Assembly (NCBI GenBank): GCA_964437365.1
Contig: CAYTGM010000009.1
Coordinates: forward strand, 1-64,000
Source of the DNA: CAYTGM01 sp964437365
GTDB taxonomy: Bacteria; Sumerlaeota; Sumerlaeia; SLMS01
Direction: 5' to 3'
Length of the DNA stretch: 64,000 nt
Shown here: in pieces, positions 1 to 8,458 of the stretch
Position numbering within the stretch: position 1 is the first letter of the stretch
How the letters are laid out: each line of letters opens with the position of its first letter
The notes under the pieces: generated by a model
The model's input: the letters and a program-made list of their open reading frames with translations, nothing else
The model's database searches: none
Told to the model about the DNA's origin: nothing
Program-made: the position numbers and the translations under genes

Positions 1-49
1 AGGATGAAGGATGAAGGATGAAGGATGAAGGATGAAGGATGAAGGATGA
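1..49. repeat. Heptanucleotide tandem repeat (AGGATGA x7)
   Basis: Seven perfect head-to-tail copies of AGGATGA open the window, so the array may continue outside it. Related words in the opposite orientation (TCATCCTTCATCC) lie at about 237-262, just upstream of ndk, and again near 37469-37500. A 7-bp unit is not a multiple of three and no ORF runs through it, so this is a non-coding simple repeat. Confidence 0.9.
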
Positions 50-377
50 ACTTGAGTTATTATGGATAATGAAGAGAAGGTATCAAGATATATTTATATA
101 CGCTTATTAGATTAAGTTCGAGTGCCTTTGCCAAGAACCACGTCGTAACGAATCATTTCTTCGTGCCCCAAGCCCACTAATCTGCATTCCCTTCTTTGGA
201 GACATCTGCCAATACCAGGACAAGACAATTGAATTCATCCTTCATCCCTCATAATTCATCCTTTCCACTTTTCCCTCCTCCTTTCTTTTCCTCGCTTGAC
301 ACCTCCTTTCCATCCGCCTTCCTAGTTCCCGCCCTTCAGAGGGCACTTCCAGCAAACTAAGAGGATAGCGAGATATC
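50..377. other. Non-coding region upstream of ndk
   Basis: No credible gene. It holds an AT-rich stretch (60-115), an inverted copy of the GGATGA-type repeat near 237-262 and a pyrimidine-rich tract before ndk. TTGACA at 296-301 resembles a -35 box, but no acceptable -10 follows at 16-18 bp. A similar CTTGACACCT string lies upstream of eno. Confidence 0.5.
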
Positions 378-794
378 ATGGAAACCACGCTTGTACTGAT
401 TAAACCTGATGGAGTTCGCCGCGGATTCGTCGGAGAGATTATTTCCCGTTTCGAGGCTAAAGGCCTGACACTCCGCGCCATGAAGCTCATGAACATGCCT
501 GGCGACCTCGCCGATAAGCATTATGCTGAGCATGTCGAGAAGCCCTTTTACCCCGAGCTCAAAGCCTTCATGACCGGCAGCCCGCTGGTTGCCCTGGCCA
601 TTGCCGGACCCGACGCTGTTGCACTGGTTCGCAAAATGATGGGCGCAACGAAGCCTGCGGATTCTGCTCCCGGAACCATCCGTGGAGATTTTGCAACTGT
701 CGTTACTGAGAACCTCGTCCACGGCAGCGATTCTCCCGAATCAGCCAAGCGCGAGCTTGAGCTCTGGTTTGATCAGTCTGACTACGTCAGCTGA
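378..794 (+). CDS. ndk: Nucleoside diphosphate kinase
   Basis: Transfers the gamma-phosphate of ATP to NDPs through a phosphohistidine, balancing cytoplasmic NTP and dNTP pools. The 138-residue product is the normal family length. It begins TLVLIKPDGVRRG, which is the conserved N-terminus, and carries the active-site block NLVHGSDSPESA with the catalytic His at residue 115. The gene stands alone: upstream is repeat-rich non-coding DNA and a strong intrinsic terminator follows 26 bp after the stop, so it is probably monocistronic. The start is the first ATG that gives the canonical METTLVLIKPDG N-terminus. No oddity was seen in the protein. Confidence 0.97.
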   Translation: METTLVLIKPDGVRRGFVGEIISRFEAKGLTLRAMKLMNMPGDLADKHYAEHVEKPFYPELKAFMTGSPLVALAIAGPDAVALVRKMMGATKPADSAPGTIRGDFATVVTENLVHGSDSPESAKRELELWFDQSDYVS

Positions 795-820
795 TAACAA
801 CCAAACAGCCAAATTCATTC

Positions 821-853
821 AGACCCCGTCTCCACTGAGACGGGGTCTTTTTT
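821..853 (+). terminator. Rho-independent terminator of ndk
   Basis: A perfect 12-bp stem AGACCCCGTCTC / GAGACGGGGTCT encloses the loop CACT (833-836) and is followed directly by a run of T residues. It sits 26 bp past the ndk stop in the correct orientation. Confidence 0.95.
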
Positions 854-912
854 CAGTATAGACAATTTTAGTAATCGTTTCAGATATATCTTATCGAAAT
901 CTTTGAAACCTC

Positions 913-1078
913 AACGCCCTTGCGAGCGAAGCGAGGCTGAAGTCGAGCCTCGTACTTTAGTGCGAGGAAGATCATCAGAATATCCCCCCAAACTGTTTCA
1001 ACAGTTTGTCGCCTTTGAAAACCGTTGAAACGGTTGCTCGTTTTAGACACGCCAACGACCTCGGATTGAAATCCGAGG
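913..1078. repeat. Hairpin-rich intergenic repeat, left copy
   Basis: A block of short palindromes with 2-nt centres: AAACTGTT-TC-AACAGTTT (990-1007), AACCGTT-GA-AACGGTT (1020-1035) and CCTCGGATT-GA-AATCCGAGG (1059-1078). Upstream, GAGGCT and AGCCTC form another short inverted pair. Bases 913-1009 recur as a direct repeat at 1857-1953, so the two copies bracket the membrane-protein gene at 1126-1740. No ORF of interest lies within. Confidence 0.85.
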
Positions 1079-1125
1079 CTCGGCTAAAGTCTCGCTTCGC
1101 TCGGAGTAGGAAGCAGCCGAAAATA

Positions 1126-1740
1126 TTAGTCTCCATCTTCATCAGGTGTATATGAAAGAACCCCTCTACTGAACGTTCCATTCGTAGGATCATAGATCAA
1201 CCCGATCCAGTGCCCCTCGTACTCACGAATATATCGCAGTTCCCTCTTTTCGGGCTTTACGTAATAGACAGAGCTTCCACTATTGGAATCCGGATAAAGC
1301 GCATAGAACTGTTGTTTAAGCTGAGCTGTCCATGTCGTAGATGCATCAACAGACAAGGGGAGCGGAAAGCGATCTATATCTTGCGAGCTTTCCACGAATT
1401 CTCTGATTTCTCTTATACGCTCATTCCTTCGAGAGTGCTGAGCTGCCTCAAAGTTTCCGAGCATGTTGCCGAACATAAACAGATCCCAGATGATTATACA
1501 AGTCGCCCCAAGAAATGCGAGCGAGGAGAAGAATTTCCTCCTGATCATCTGAATCCAATAGTAGAAAAGTACAACCCAAAAGAGAGGGGCAACGATCGCC
1601 AACAAGTGGAGAATACCAAACCCCTCTGAGAAAATATGCGGTCCCATGGATAAAGGAAAGAAAAGTGAAAAGCCAAAGATTGGAAACAACAAGAGAAACA
1701 GGTTTAAAAAACTGACTGTCTTTTTCTTTTCTTCGGTCAA
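1126..1740 (-). CDS. Unknown small membrane protein
   Basis: I do not recognise the family. About 204 residues: a short cytoplasmic-looking N-terminus (LTEEKKKTVSFLN), three hydrophobic segments (FLLLFPIFGFSLFF; LLAIVAPLFWVVLFYYW; FLGATCIIIWDLFMF), then a soluble charged C-terminal half rich in Arg, Glu and Tyr. I chose the TTG at 1740 because AGGGGA lies 9 nt upstream; the frame is open to a TTG at 1803, but no ribosome-binding site serves that one. The gene stands alone between two direct copies of a hairpin-rich repeat (913-1009 and 1857-1953), suggesting it may have arrived, or may be bounded, with those repeats. Function unknown. Confidence 0.6.
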   Translation of the reverse strand: MTEEKKKTVSFLNLFLLLFPIFGFSLFFPLSMGPHIFSEGFGILHLLAIVAPLFWVVLFYYWIQMIRRKFFSSLAFLGATCIIIWDLFMFGNMLGNFEAAQHSRRNERIREIREFVESSQDIDRFPLPLSVDASTTWTAQLKQQFYALYPDSNSGSSVYYVKPEKRELRYIREYEGHWIGLIYDPTNGTFSRGVLSYTPDEDGD

Positions 1741-1856
1741 TGAAGACGATCCCCTCAAGTTGTTAATACACCAAATCGTTTGATAGAGACTCCATCGAGA
1801 CAACGAGAAACATCAATTGAAATCCTATGACGGCAAGAGCGGCTTTTCCGACAGAA

Positions 1857-1953
1857 AACGCCCCCACGAGCGAAGCGAGGCTTTAGTCGAGCCTCGTACT
1901 TCAGTGCGAGGATCATCATCAGAATATCCGCCCCGAACTGTTTCAACAGTTTC
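1857..1953. repeat. Hairpin-rich intergenic repeat, right copy
   Basis: Direct repeat of 913-1009 with few differences. Shared words include CGAGCGAAGCGAGGCT, GTCGAGCCTCGTACTT and ATCATCAGAATATCC, plus the palindrome AACTGTT-TC-AACAGTT at 1936-1951. Together with the left copy it brackets the unknown membrane-protein gene. Confidence 0.85.
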
Positions 1954-2008
1954 TCTCTCTTGGTGCTCCTTGAACCCTACCGAAAGATCGGTGGATTTTG
2001 GACCCCCC

Positions 2009-2080
2009 ATCGATCGAGGATCGAAGCACTGCAGTGGTTCGATCATGCATCGAACTTGCATCGATACTGCATCCATCCCC
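2009..2080 (-). repeat. Dispersed repeat, copy A (partner at 63639-63710)
   Basis: On the minus strand this reads GGATGCAGTATCGA, then GTTCGATGCATGAT, ACCACTG and TTCGA. The same words occur in the same order on the plus strand at 63639-63710, at the far end of the window. Each copy is rich in ATCGA/TCGAT and TGCAT palindromic words. Neither copy is in a gene. Confidence 0.8.
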
Positions 2081-2374
2081 TCCAATATCACGCCTGTTTT
2101 TAAGAAATGTGAGAATCGCGAACACTTGATCACAAATATAGGTGGTGAAGACTCCGTCAATCACCTCCACAAGACTCGTAAACTCCCTTTTATGAGACTT
2201 TACCCCGTATCGTCAGACCTCGCTCCCGGCATCTCTTGACACCTTCTGGCCTCGTCACTTGACTACTTTCCGGTTTCAATCTGAGCGACAGATTATCTTT
2301 TTTCTGCGCCCAAGTATTCGTCTTAAACCCCTGCTCCAAATGCAGGGACAAAATTATACATAAGGATACCTCTC
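2081..2374. other. Non-coding leader region of eno
   Basis: No gene is supported. TTGACA at 2236-2241 lies in CTTGACACCTTCT, nearly identical to CTTGACACCTCCT upstream of ndk at 295-307, but no convincing -10 element follows. A purine stretch AAGGAT about 8 nt before the eno ATG is the probable ribosome-binding site. Confidence 0.45.
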
Positions 2375-3670
2375 ATGAGTCTCATTGAAGACATCAAAGC
2401 CACCGAAATTCTCGATTCCCGCGGTAACCCGACCATCGAGGTCAACGTTCTCCTGATCAGCGGCGCCATGGGTCGCGCGGCTGTTCCTTCCGGAGCTTCT
2501 ACCGGCGAAAACGAAGCACTCGAGCTTCGTGATGGAGATAAGAAACGTTATCTTGGCAAAGGCGTTCTGAAAGCTGTGAAGAACGTGAATGAAAAGATCG
2601 CTCCTGCCCTTCAGGGAATGGACGCCACCGATCAGGTAGCCGTCGATAATAAGATGCTGGAACTTGATGGTACAGAAACGAAGAAGAATCTTGGAGCAAA
2701 TGCGATCCTCGGCGTTTCGCTTGCCGTGGCTAAGGCAGCTGCAGAAGAACTTGCCATTCCTCTCTATCAGTATATTGGTGGTTGTAACGCGAAGACACTC
2801 CCTGTTCCCATGATGAATGTGATCAACGGCGGAGCCCATGCGGACAATACGATCGACTTCCAGGAATTCATGATCATGCCTGTGAATTTCGATTCTTTCA
2901 GCGAGGCACTTCGTGCTGGAACAGAAACATTCCACGCGCTGAAGAAAGTTCTGAAAGATAAAGGACTCAACACAGCGGTTGGTGATGAAGGTGGTTTCGC
3001 ACCAGACCTCGGCACTCCTGAAGAAGCTCTCGATACCCTGACAACAGCGATCAAGAATGCAGGCTACAAGCCCGGCAAGGACATCTGCTTTGCTCTCGAC
3101 GTTGCTTCATCAGAATTCTATGACAAGAAAAAGAAAAAGTATATACTCAAGAAATCAACCGGCGACGAGCTCACAAGCGAGCAAATGGTTGATCGTCTTG
3201 CTTCACTCGTCGATAAGTACCCGATCATTTCGATCGAAGATGGCTGTGATGAAAACGACTGGAAAGGCTGGAAGATTCTCACCGACAAGATTGGTGACAA
3301 AGTTCAGCTCGTTGGTGACGACCTTTTCGTTACAAACACTAAGTTCCTGAAAAAAGGAATCGATCAGGGCGTTGCAAACTCAATCCTCGTGAAAGTCAAC
3401 CAGATCGGTACGCTGACAGAAACTCTCGACGCAGTAGAAATGGCGAAACGCGCTGGCTATACAGCGGTTCTTTCGCACCGTTCCGGTGAAACAGAAGACG
3501 CAACGATCGCTGACATCGCTGTTGCGACGAACTGCGGCCAGATTAAGACCGGTTCTGCGTCACGTAGTGACCGTATCGCAAAATACAACCAGCTTATCCG
3601 CATCCAGGACGAACTTGGCAAAGCGGGCAAATTCGCTGGCGACAGCGCTTTCTATAATCTTAAGAAGTAA
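2375..3670 (+). CDS. eno: Enolase (phosphopyruvate hydratase)
   Basis: Converts 2-phosphoglycerate to phosphoenolpyruvate in glycolysis, a cytoplasmic Mg-dependent dimer or octamer. The 431-residue product is full length. Family landmarks run in order: ILDSRGNPTIEV at the N-terminus, the loop SGASTGENEALELRDG, the metal-ligand region SIEDGCDENDW, the catalytic-lysine region ILVKVNQIGTLTET, and the signature SHRSGETEDATIADIAVA followed by GQIKTGSASRSDRIAKYNQ. It lies alone with a repeat-rich leader and its own terminator, so it is probably monocistronic. The start fits both the canonical MSLIEDIKA N-terminus and the upstream AAGGAT. Confidence 0.98.
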   Translation: MSLIEDIKATEILDSRGNPTIEVNVLLISGAMGRAAVPSGASTGENEALELRDGDKKRYLGKGVLKAVKNVNEKIAPALQGMDATDQVAVDNKMLELDGTETKKNLGANAILGVSLAVAKAAAEELAIPLYQYIGGCNAKTLPVPMMNVINGGAHADNTIDFQEFMIMPVNFDSFSEALRAGTETFHALKKVLKDKGLNTAVGDEGGFAPDLGTPEEALDTLTTAIKNAGYKPGKDICFALDVASSEFYDKKKKKYILKKSTGDELTSEQMVDRLASLVDKYPIISIEDGCDENDWKGWKILTDKIGDKVQLVGDDLFVTNTKFLKKGIDQGVANSILVKVNQIGTLTETLDAVEMAKRAGYTAVLSHRSGETEDATIADIAVATNCGQIKTGSASRSDRIAKYNQLIRIQDELGKAGKFAGDSAFYNLKK

Positions 3671-3714
3671 GCCTGTTTCGACAGAATTCTTCAGTTCGGA
3701 TGAATCAGTGAACA

Positions 3715-3743
3715 GGGCGGCGTCGATGACGTCGCCCTTTCTT
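3715..3743 (+). terminator. Rho-independent terminator of eno
   Basis: GGGCGGCGTC (3715-3724) pairs with GACGTCGCCC (3728-3737) through one G-T wobble across the 3-nt loop GAT. A T-rich tail (TTTCTTT) follows. It lies 44 bp past the eno stop. Confidence 0.9.
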
Positions 3744-3806
3744 TATCTTCATAACAATCAACATAGACGTTGCCTCGGTCTTTCAACCTGAGAGAGATGA
3801 AGACCC

Positions 3807-5846
3807 ATGGCCAGTTCGTTCAAAAACCTCCTAAACTACCAGGCATTTCGCTTCGCACTCGCGTGGATTGGCGCAGCCACTTTGCTCTGGGTTGTGAAGG
3901 GGTGGCAGCTGGAGCTTGCGCCTGGCCCTAAGGCACCGATCGCCGATTTCCCGACAAAGAGTATTGTCTCGCTCTTGTTGATGGCCATCACTGTTCCCTT
4001 GATTATCATTAATGGGATGTTTTACCTGAGGGTTTTTAGATTCCCTCTCCCTGAGAGTTTCACCGTACACCTCGCACTTGGATTCTTGACTACAACGACG
4101 CTATTTGGAATTGCTGGAGGATTAGCGGGATTTCTTGTCATTGCGCCAGGAGTCATCCATCTCTTTACCCTACCAGGACTCATTGGATTTGTCTATACAA
4201 GACAATGGGAGAGAGTCCCTAGAATTCGCCAGCCCAATATCTTCGAGGTTGTCAGCTTGGTTTTTTTCTTTCTTGTCCTCGCCGCCGCGTTGGCCCCTGC
4301 CGTGGAGAGTGATGGAATCCGTTACCACCTGACTATCGCGCAAGAGTGGATTAAGTCGGGGAGCTTCACTCCTTTCCCCTACAATGCGAACAGTAATCTC
4401 CCTTCTCTTCAAAGCCTGCTCGCTGCATCGACTGTTGGACTAGATAACCTTGGCCGTATCTATCAACTCTATCATGTAATCCATTTCGGTGCCTTGATCA
4501 TTCTCGGAGATGCCATTGTAGGATTGCTTCTTGAACTGAACTCTTCCGAAGAGAAAATGAGGCTGAGGGGACTAACAGGTTTTGCTATCCTTGCAATTCC
4601 TGCTGCAGCGGCATTGTCTTCCTGGCCATTTGCAGATGTAGCTTCCTGTGCTTATTTCATCGCTGGACTCTGGGCAACTATCTATACATTCAAACATAGT
4701 AAACCGGTCGTTTATCTCATTGCGGCAGGCTTTCTTGCAGCTGGTATTGCGACTAAGATTTCTACTCTTCCGGTAACAGGAGTCACTGGACTCTTTTTAC
4801 TTATTCTCTTATTCGTCAATAGGGTCCCTCAGAAGACAATCTGGATAGCTTCTATTATCACCTTGGGAAGCTTTGTTCTTTTGCCCTGGCTGATCAAGAA
4901 TTATATATATCACGGCAATCCACTTTATCCACTCGCTTACACTGTGTTGGGAGGTCCCGAATGGTCTGAAGCAAATCAAGAATTCTATACCTCAAAATTT
5001 GGTGAAAAAGGTCTTGGAAATGACACTATGGCATTCTTGGTGTTCCCGTATAACGTCACCATTAAGTGGAAAGCCTTTGAAGCTTTTAACCCAGGTCCTA
5101 TGATCCTTGCCTTTTTGCCTGTCGCGCTCTTGGCCTCCCTGTATACTTTACTTTCCAGAGAGATAGGAAATCCGTTAAAGATACTATCAGGCTTTTCTTT
5201 AGTACTTATAATCGCTGGGTCGCTCGCTTGGTTTATGACTTATCAGAGTACCCGTTTTTATTTACCTTTAGAGATATTCATGACTATCGTCTCAATGTTC
5301 TACCTATCCTGCGCGATAATCGGAAGAGTAGAGATTTCTAGAGTTGTTCCATACTTCCTGATGATTCTTTTTCTCATCTCCTCAAGCTGGGCGCCCGCAT
5401 TTTTCTGGAGAGGAAGCTTTTCCTACTATGCAGCCAACGGCCAGTTACGAGAGGAGCTTTTTATCGCAAACAAGTATAACGCTTATTTTGCAGCGGAATG
5501 GCTGAATGAAGAAACCATAAACAATGAACCCGTACTATATATTGGAGAGTTCCGGGCATACTATGCTGACACATATAGACCCCTTTCGAGCGATTTCTTT
5601 GATACACCCAGGATTCTCGTCGAAATCAGAAACTCCGAGTCGAATGAAGCGATGATCGACGACTGGAAAGAACGAGGAATCAGATTTATCCTCTACAACG
5701 CCAGCGAACTCGCCGCATACGAACAAGGTTACTTCCGACCCCGCTTTTCCAATGAAGAGTGGGAGCGCTTCACAGACCTGAGAGAGCAATTTGAGGACTG
5801 GGTCGTGTGGGAAGATGGGCAAGGTGTCTTCATACTGAGTCCCTGA
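3807..5846 (+). CDS. Polytopic membrane protein, GT-C glycosyltransferase-like
   Basis: 679 residues with many hydrophobic segments. The large extracytoplasmic loop near residue 165 reads ESDGIRYHLTIAQEWIKSG, followed by NLPSLQSLLAAS. An acidic residue in the first loop before a Tyr/His-rich segment is typical of GT-C lipid-linked-sugar transferases (dolichyl-phosphate-mannose/ArnT-like), so transfer from a polyprenyl-phosphate sugar is a reasonable but unproven role. The last 150 residues form a soluble extracytoplasmic domain after the final membrane segment. The gene follows eno but is separated from it by the terminator. Its end lies 71 bp before the U32 gene, so the two may be cotranscribed. 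No acceptor can be named. Confidence 0.65.
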   Translation: MASSFKNLLNYQAFRFALAWIGAATLLWVVKGWQLELAPGPKAPIADFPTKSIVSLLLMAITVPLIIINGMFYLRVFRFPLPESFTVHLALGFLTTTTLFGIAGGLAGFLVIAPGVIHLFTLPGLIGFVYTRQWERVPRIRQPNIFEVVSLVFFFLVLAAALAPAVESDGIRYHLTIAQEWIKSGSFTPFPYNANSNLPSLQSLLAASTVGLDNLGRIYQLYHVIHFGALIILGDAIVGLLLELNSSEEKMRLRGLTGFAILAIPAAAALSSWPFADVASCAYFIAGLWATIYTFKHSKPVVYLIAAGFLAAGIATKISTLPVTGVTGLFLLILLFVNRVPQKTIWIASIITLGSFVLLPWLIKNYIYHGNPLYPLAYTVLGGPEWSEANQEFYTSKFGEKGLGNDTMAFLVFPYNVTIKWKAFEAFNPGPMILAFLPVALLASLYTLLSREIGNPLKILSGFSLVLIIAGSLAWFMTYQSTRFYLPLEIFMTIVSMFYLSCAIIGRVEISRVVPYFLMILFLISSSWAPAFFWRGSFSYYAANGQLREELFIANKYNAYFAAEWLNEETINNEPVLYIGEFRAYYADTYRPLSSDFFDTPRILVEIRNSESNEAMIDDWKERGIRFILYNASELAAYEQGYFRPRFSNEEWERFTDLREQFEDWVVWEDGQGVFILSP

Positions 5847-5917
5847 TAAACAATAACCCTTGTCTGGCGACCACACATCTCGGCAAAGTCAGACCCGCCA
5901 AGACGAGTAGAAGCATC

Positions 5918-8446
5918 ATGAGTATCGCCCCCGAAAAAACAAAACAACCAACCAAACTGAAAAGACCTGAGATCCTGGCTCCCGCTGGAACCGAGGAAAT
6001 GATGAAGGCTGCCGTCGAGAATGGCGCTGATGCCGTCTACTTTGGTCTTCAGCAGTTTAACGCACGACTTCGGGCGGCAAACTTTACCCTCGAAAAACTG
6101 CCAGAAACCATGGCCTACCTTCATGAACGCGGCGTGAAGGGCTATGTGACCATGAACACGCTGCTGTTTCCATCCGAACTGGAAATGGCGAAGGAATGTC
6201 TCATCGGTTGTTCGAACTCCGGAGTTGATGCAATCCTTGTTCAAGATCTTGGACTCGCGCGTCTGGCCAATGCACTCGTACCCGATCTTCCAGTTCATGC
6301 GTCTACACAAATGACTGTCACAGGACCTGAAGGTATCGAAGCCTTAGAAGATCTGGGTCTTGAACTCGAGCGTATCGTAGCTGCCCGAGAAATGAACCGT
6401 CGGGAAATCAACAAGATGACGACTGCGGTTTCTCACGAAGTTGAAGTCTTTGTCCATGGAGCCATCTGTGTTGCGTATAGCGGACAGTGTCTCACATCTG
6501 AGGCTCTTGGTGGTCGGAGTGCAAATCGAGGCGAATGTGCCCAGGCATGTCGGCTTCCCTACGATCTGATTGTAGACGGTAAAGTGACGCCCGTCGACGA
6601 CCTCAAGTATTTGCTCTCACCAAAGGACCTGGCTGCCTACGAGGATATAGGCGACCTGATCCGAAGTGGCGTTGTCAGTTTAAAGATCGAAGGTCGACTT
6701 AAGAACCCTCAATATGTCGCCGCCACCGTTCAAAGTTACCGGGCTGCAGTGGACGCTGTTATCAATGAGCACCATGATCCTGTCATGGATGCGTCCACGG
6801 AAGAAAAGCTTGCGATGACCTTCTCCCGCGGTTTCACCGGCGGTTATCTGCACGAAACAGATCACCAGGCTGTCGTTGAAGGACGCTTCCCGAAAAAGCG
6901 TGGTCTATACCTGGGAGAAGTGGCTTCTGTACAAGGAAGTCGTGTCAGGGTCATTCTCCAGGGGCCTGTCAAGGTTGGAGATGGTGTTGTCTTTGATGCG
7001 GGAAAACCTGACCAGGACGAAACGGGTGGTCGAGTCTATAAACTCTATCAGGACAATAATCGAGTAGACGAGATAGACAGTAGAGGCGATTTCAAAATCG
7101 TGGACCTGGAATTTGATCCGATGCGGACGAATCTCAAAGGTGTTGAGACCAATCAAAGGGTTTGGAAGACCTCTGATCCAAAGCTTGATGCAATGCTCAC
7201 TTCCAGTTTTGCGGGAGATAAGATTTATTTTCAAAGACCTGTTCATGCTTTTGTAAAAGGTCAGGTGGGAACTCCACTTCAACTGACATTAAAAGACTTT
7301 GAAGGGATTGAAGTTACTGTCCATGACGACAATCCGGCAGAGGAAGCGCTCAAGCGCCCACTGAATGATGAAGTCCTGCGCAAACAGATTGGTCGGCTCG
7401 GTGGAACACCCTTTCGCCTGGAAACATTAAAGGCAAAGCTAATTGGCGACTTGATGGTTCCCATGAGCAGATTGAATGAATTACGCAGAAAAGCCGTCGA
7501 GGAACTGATCGGCAAGAGACGTTCACTTCACACGCAGAGATATGTTCATCCTGAAGCTTTTGGAGAACTGACGCAGATTGAGAAGACTTCGCAAGAAGCA
7601 CAAACAAGACTGTCTGTGCTTTGTCGAGAGCTGAGCCAGGTTAGAGCAGCTGTTGAAAGTAACGTCGACATCATCTATACAGACTTCGAAGATATACGAT
7701 TACACAAGGAAGCACGGGCACTTATCCCGGAAAGCGGACCACAATTCGTCCCTGCAAGCATACGAGTCATCAAGCCAGGCGAAAGCGGATTCGTGAAGTC
7801 GCTGTTGAATTGCGACCCCGATGGAGTTCTTGTGCGCTCGCTCTCTGCCTGGCAGATTCTGAAAGCGCTGAAACCAGACCTGAAATTTTATGGAGATTTT
7901 TCTCTCAATATCTCCAACCAGATTACGGCTAATCTTATTATGGAGAAAGGCTTTCAACAACTGGTTCCAAGCTATGACTTGAATATAGACCAGCTGATGG
8001 AGCTGCTTTACGCGTCCGATCCAAACTGGTTTGAAGTCACGATTCATCAGTACATGCCTATGTTCCACATGGAGCACTGTGTTTTCTGTCGCTTTCTCAG
8101 TGAAGGAACCAATTATACGAATTGTGGTCGACCCTGCGAAGAGCACAAAGTAGCTGTGAAAGACAGGCTGGGCTACGAGCATCCGGTGAAGGCAGACGCA
8201 GGTTGCCGCAATACTGTTTTCAACGCAACCGCCCAAAGTGCTTCCGCCTACATGAAACGCATTCTTTCCAGTGGAACGAACCGTTTCCGTATAGATTTTC
8301 TTTCGGAAGATGCACGTCAGGCCAGGAAGATCATCAATGCCTACCGTCCCGTAGTTGCTGGAGAGAAAGACGGCTCAGAGCTCTGGAAAGAACTCAAGGT
8401 AAGCAGCAAGCTTGGCGTCACCAAAGGCAGCCTCGATCACGATTAG
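5918..8446 (+). CDS. Large U32-family protein (RlhA/TrhP-like)
   Basis: 842 residues. Residues 16-330 are a U32 barrel with EILAPAGTEEMMKAAVENGADAVYFG and the family signature EVFVHGAICVAYSGQCLTSE at about 176-195. Cys184, Cys191, Cys207 and Cys211 are good iron-sulfur ligands, as in TrhP, RlhA and UbiU/V. A middle region fits the collagenase-associated (DUF3656) domain of RlhA, and a C-terminal part has a second Cys cluster near HCVFCRFLSEGTNYTNCGRPC. Characterised relatives hydroxylate tRNA or 23S rRNA, so RNA modification is likelier than proteolysis, but the substrate cannot be read from sequence. I place the start at 5918 (MSIAPEKTKQ). The frame is open to 5807, but that start would overlap the upstream gene by 40 bp and add residues that look non-conserved. 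Confidence 0.8.
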   Translation: MSIAPEKTKQPTKLKRPEILAPAGTEEMMKAAVENGADAVYFGLQQFNARLRAANFTLEKLPETMAYLHERGVKGYVTMNTLLFPSELEMAKECLIGCSNSGVDAILVQDLGLARLANALVPDLPVHASTQMTVTGPEGIEALEDLGLELERIVAAREMNRREINKMTTAVSHEVEVFVHGAICVAYSGQCLTSEALGGRSANRGECAQACRLPYDLIVDGKVTPVDDLKYLLSPKDLAAYEDIGDLIRSGVVSLKIEGRLKNPQYVAATVQSYRAAVDAVINEHHDPVMDASTEEKLAMTFSRGFTGGYLHETDHQAVVEGRFPKKRGLYLGEVASVQGSRVRVILQGPVKVGDGVVFDAGKPDQDETGGRVYKLYQDNNRVDEIDSRGDFKIVDLEFDPMRTNLKGVETNQRVWKTSDPKLDAMLTSSFAGDKIYFQRPVHAFVKGQVGTPLQLTLKDFEGIEVTVHDDNPAEEALKRPLNDEVLRKQIGRLGGTPFRLETLKAKLIGDLMVPMSRLNELRRKAVEELIGKRRSLHTQRYVHPEAFGELTQIEKTSQEAQTRLSVLCRELSQVRAAVESNVDIIYTDFEDIRLHKEARALIPESGPQFVPASIRVIKPGESGFVKSLLNCDPDGVLVRSLSAWQILKALKPDLKFYGDFSLNISNQITANLIMEKGFQQLVPSYDLNIDQLMELLYASDPNWFEVTIHQYMPMFHMEHCVFCRFLSEGTNYTNCGRPCEEHKVAVKDRLGYEHPVKADAGCRNTVFNATAQSASAYMKRILSSGTNRFRIDFLSEDARQARKIINAYRPVVAGEKDGSELWKELKVSSKLGVTKGSLDHD

Positions 8447-8458
8447 AGTGATCTTCAG

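Noticed and set aside
296..324. TTGACA upstream of ndk as a sigma-70 promoter
   Set aside because: No acceptable -10 hexamer at 16-18 bp spacing; only pyrimidine-rich sequence follows.
2030..2060. tRNA-like TGGTTCGATC and similar GGTTCGA near 63690
   Set aside because: These belong to the dispersed repeat. No cloverleaf with anticodon and acceptor stems can be drawn.
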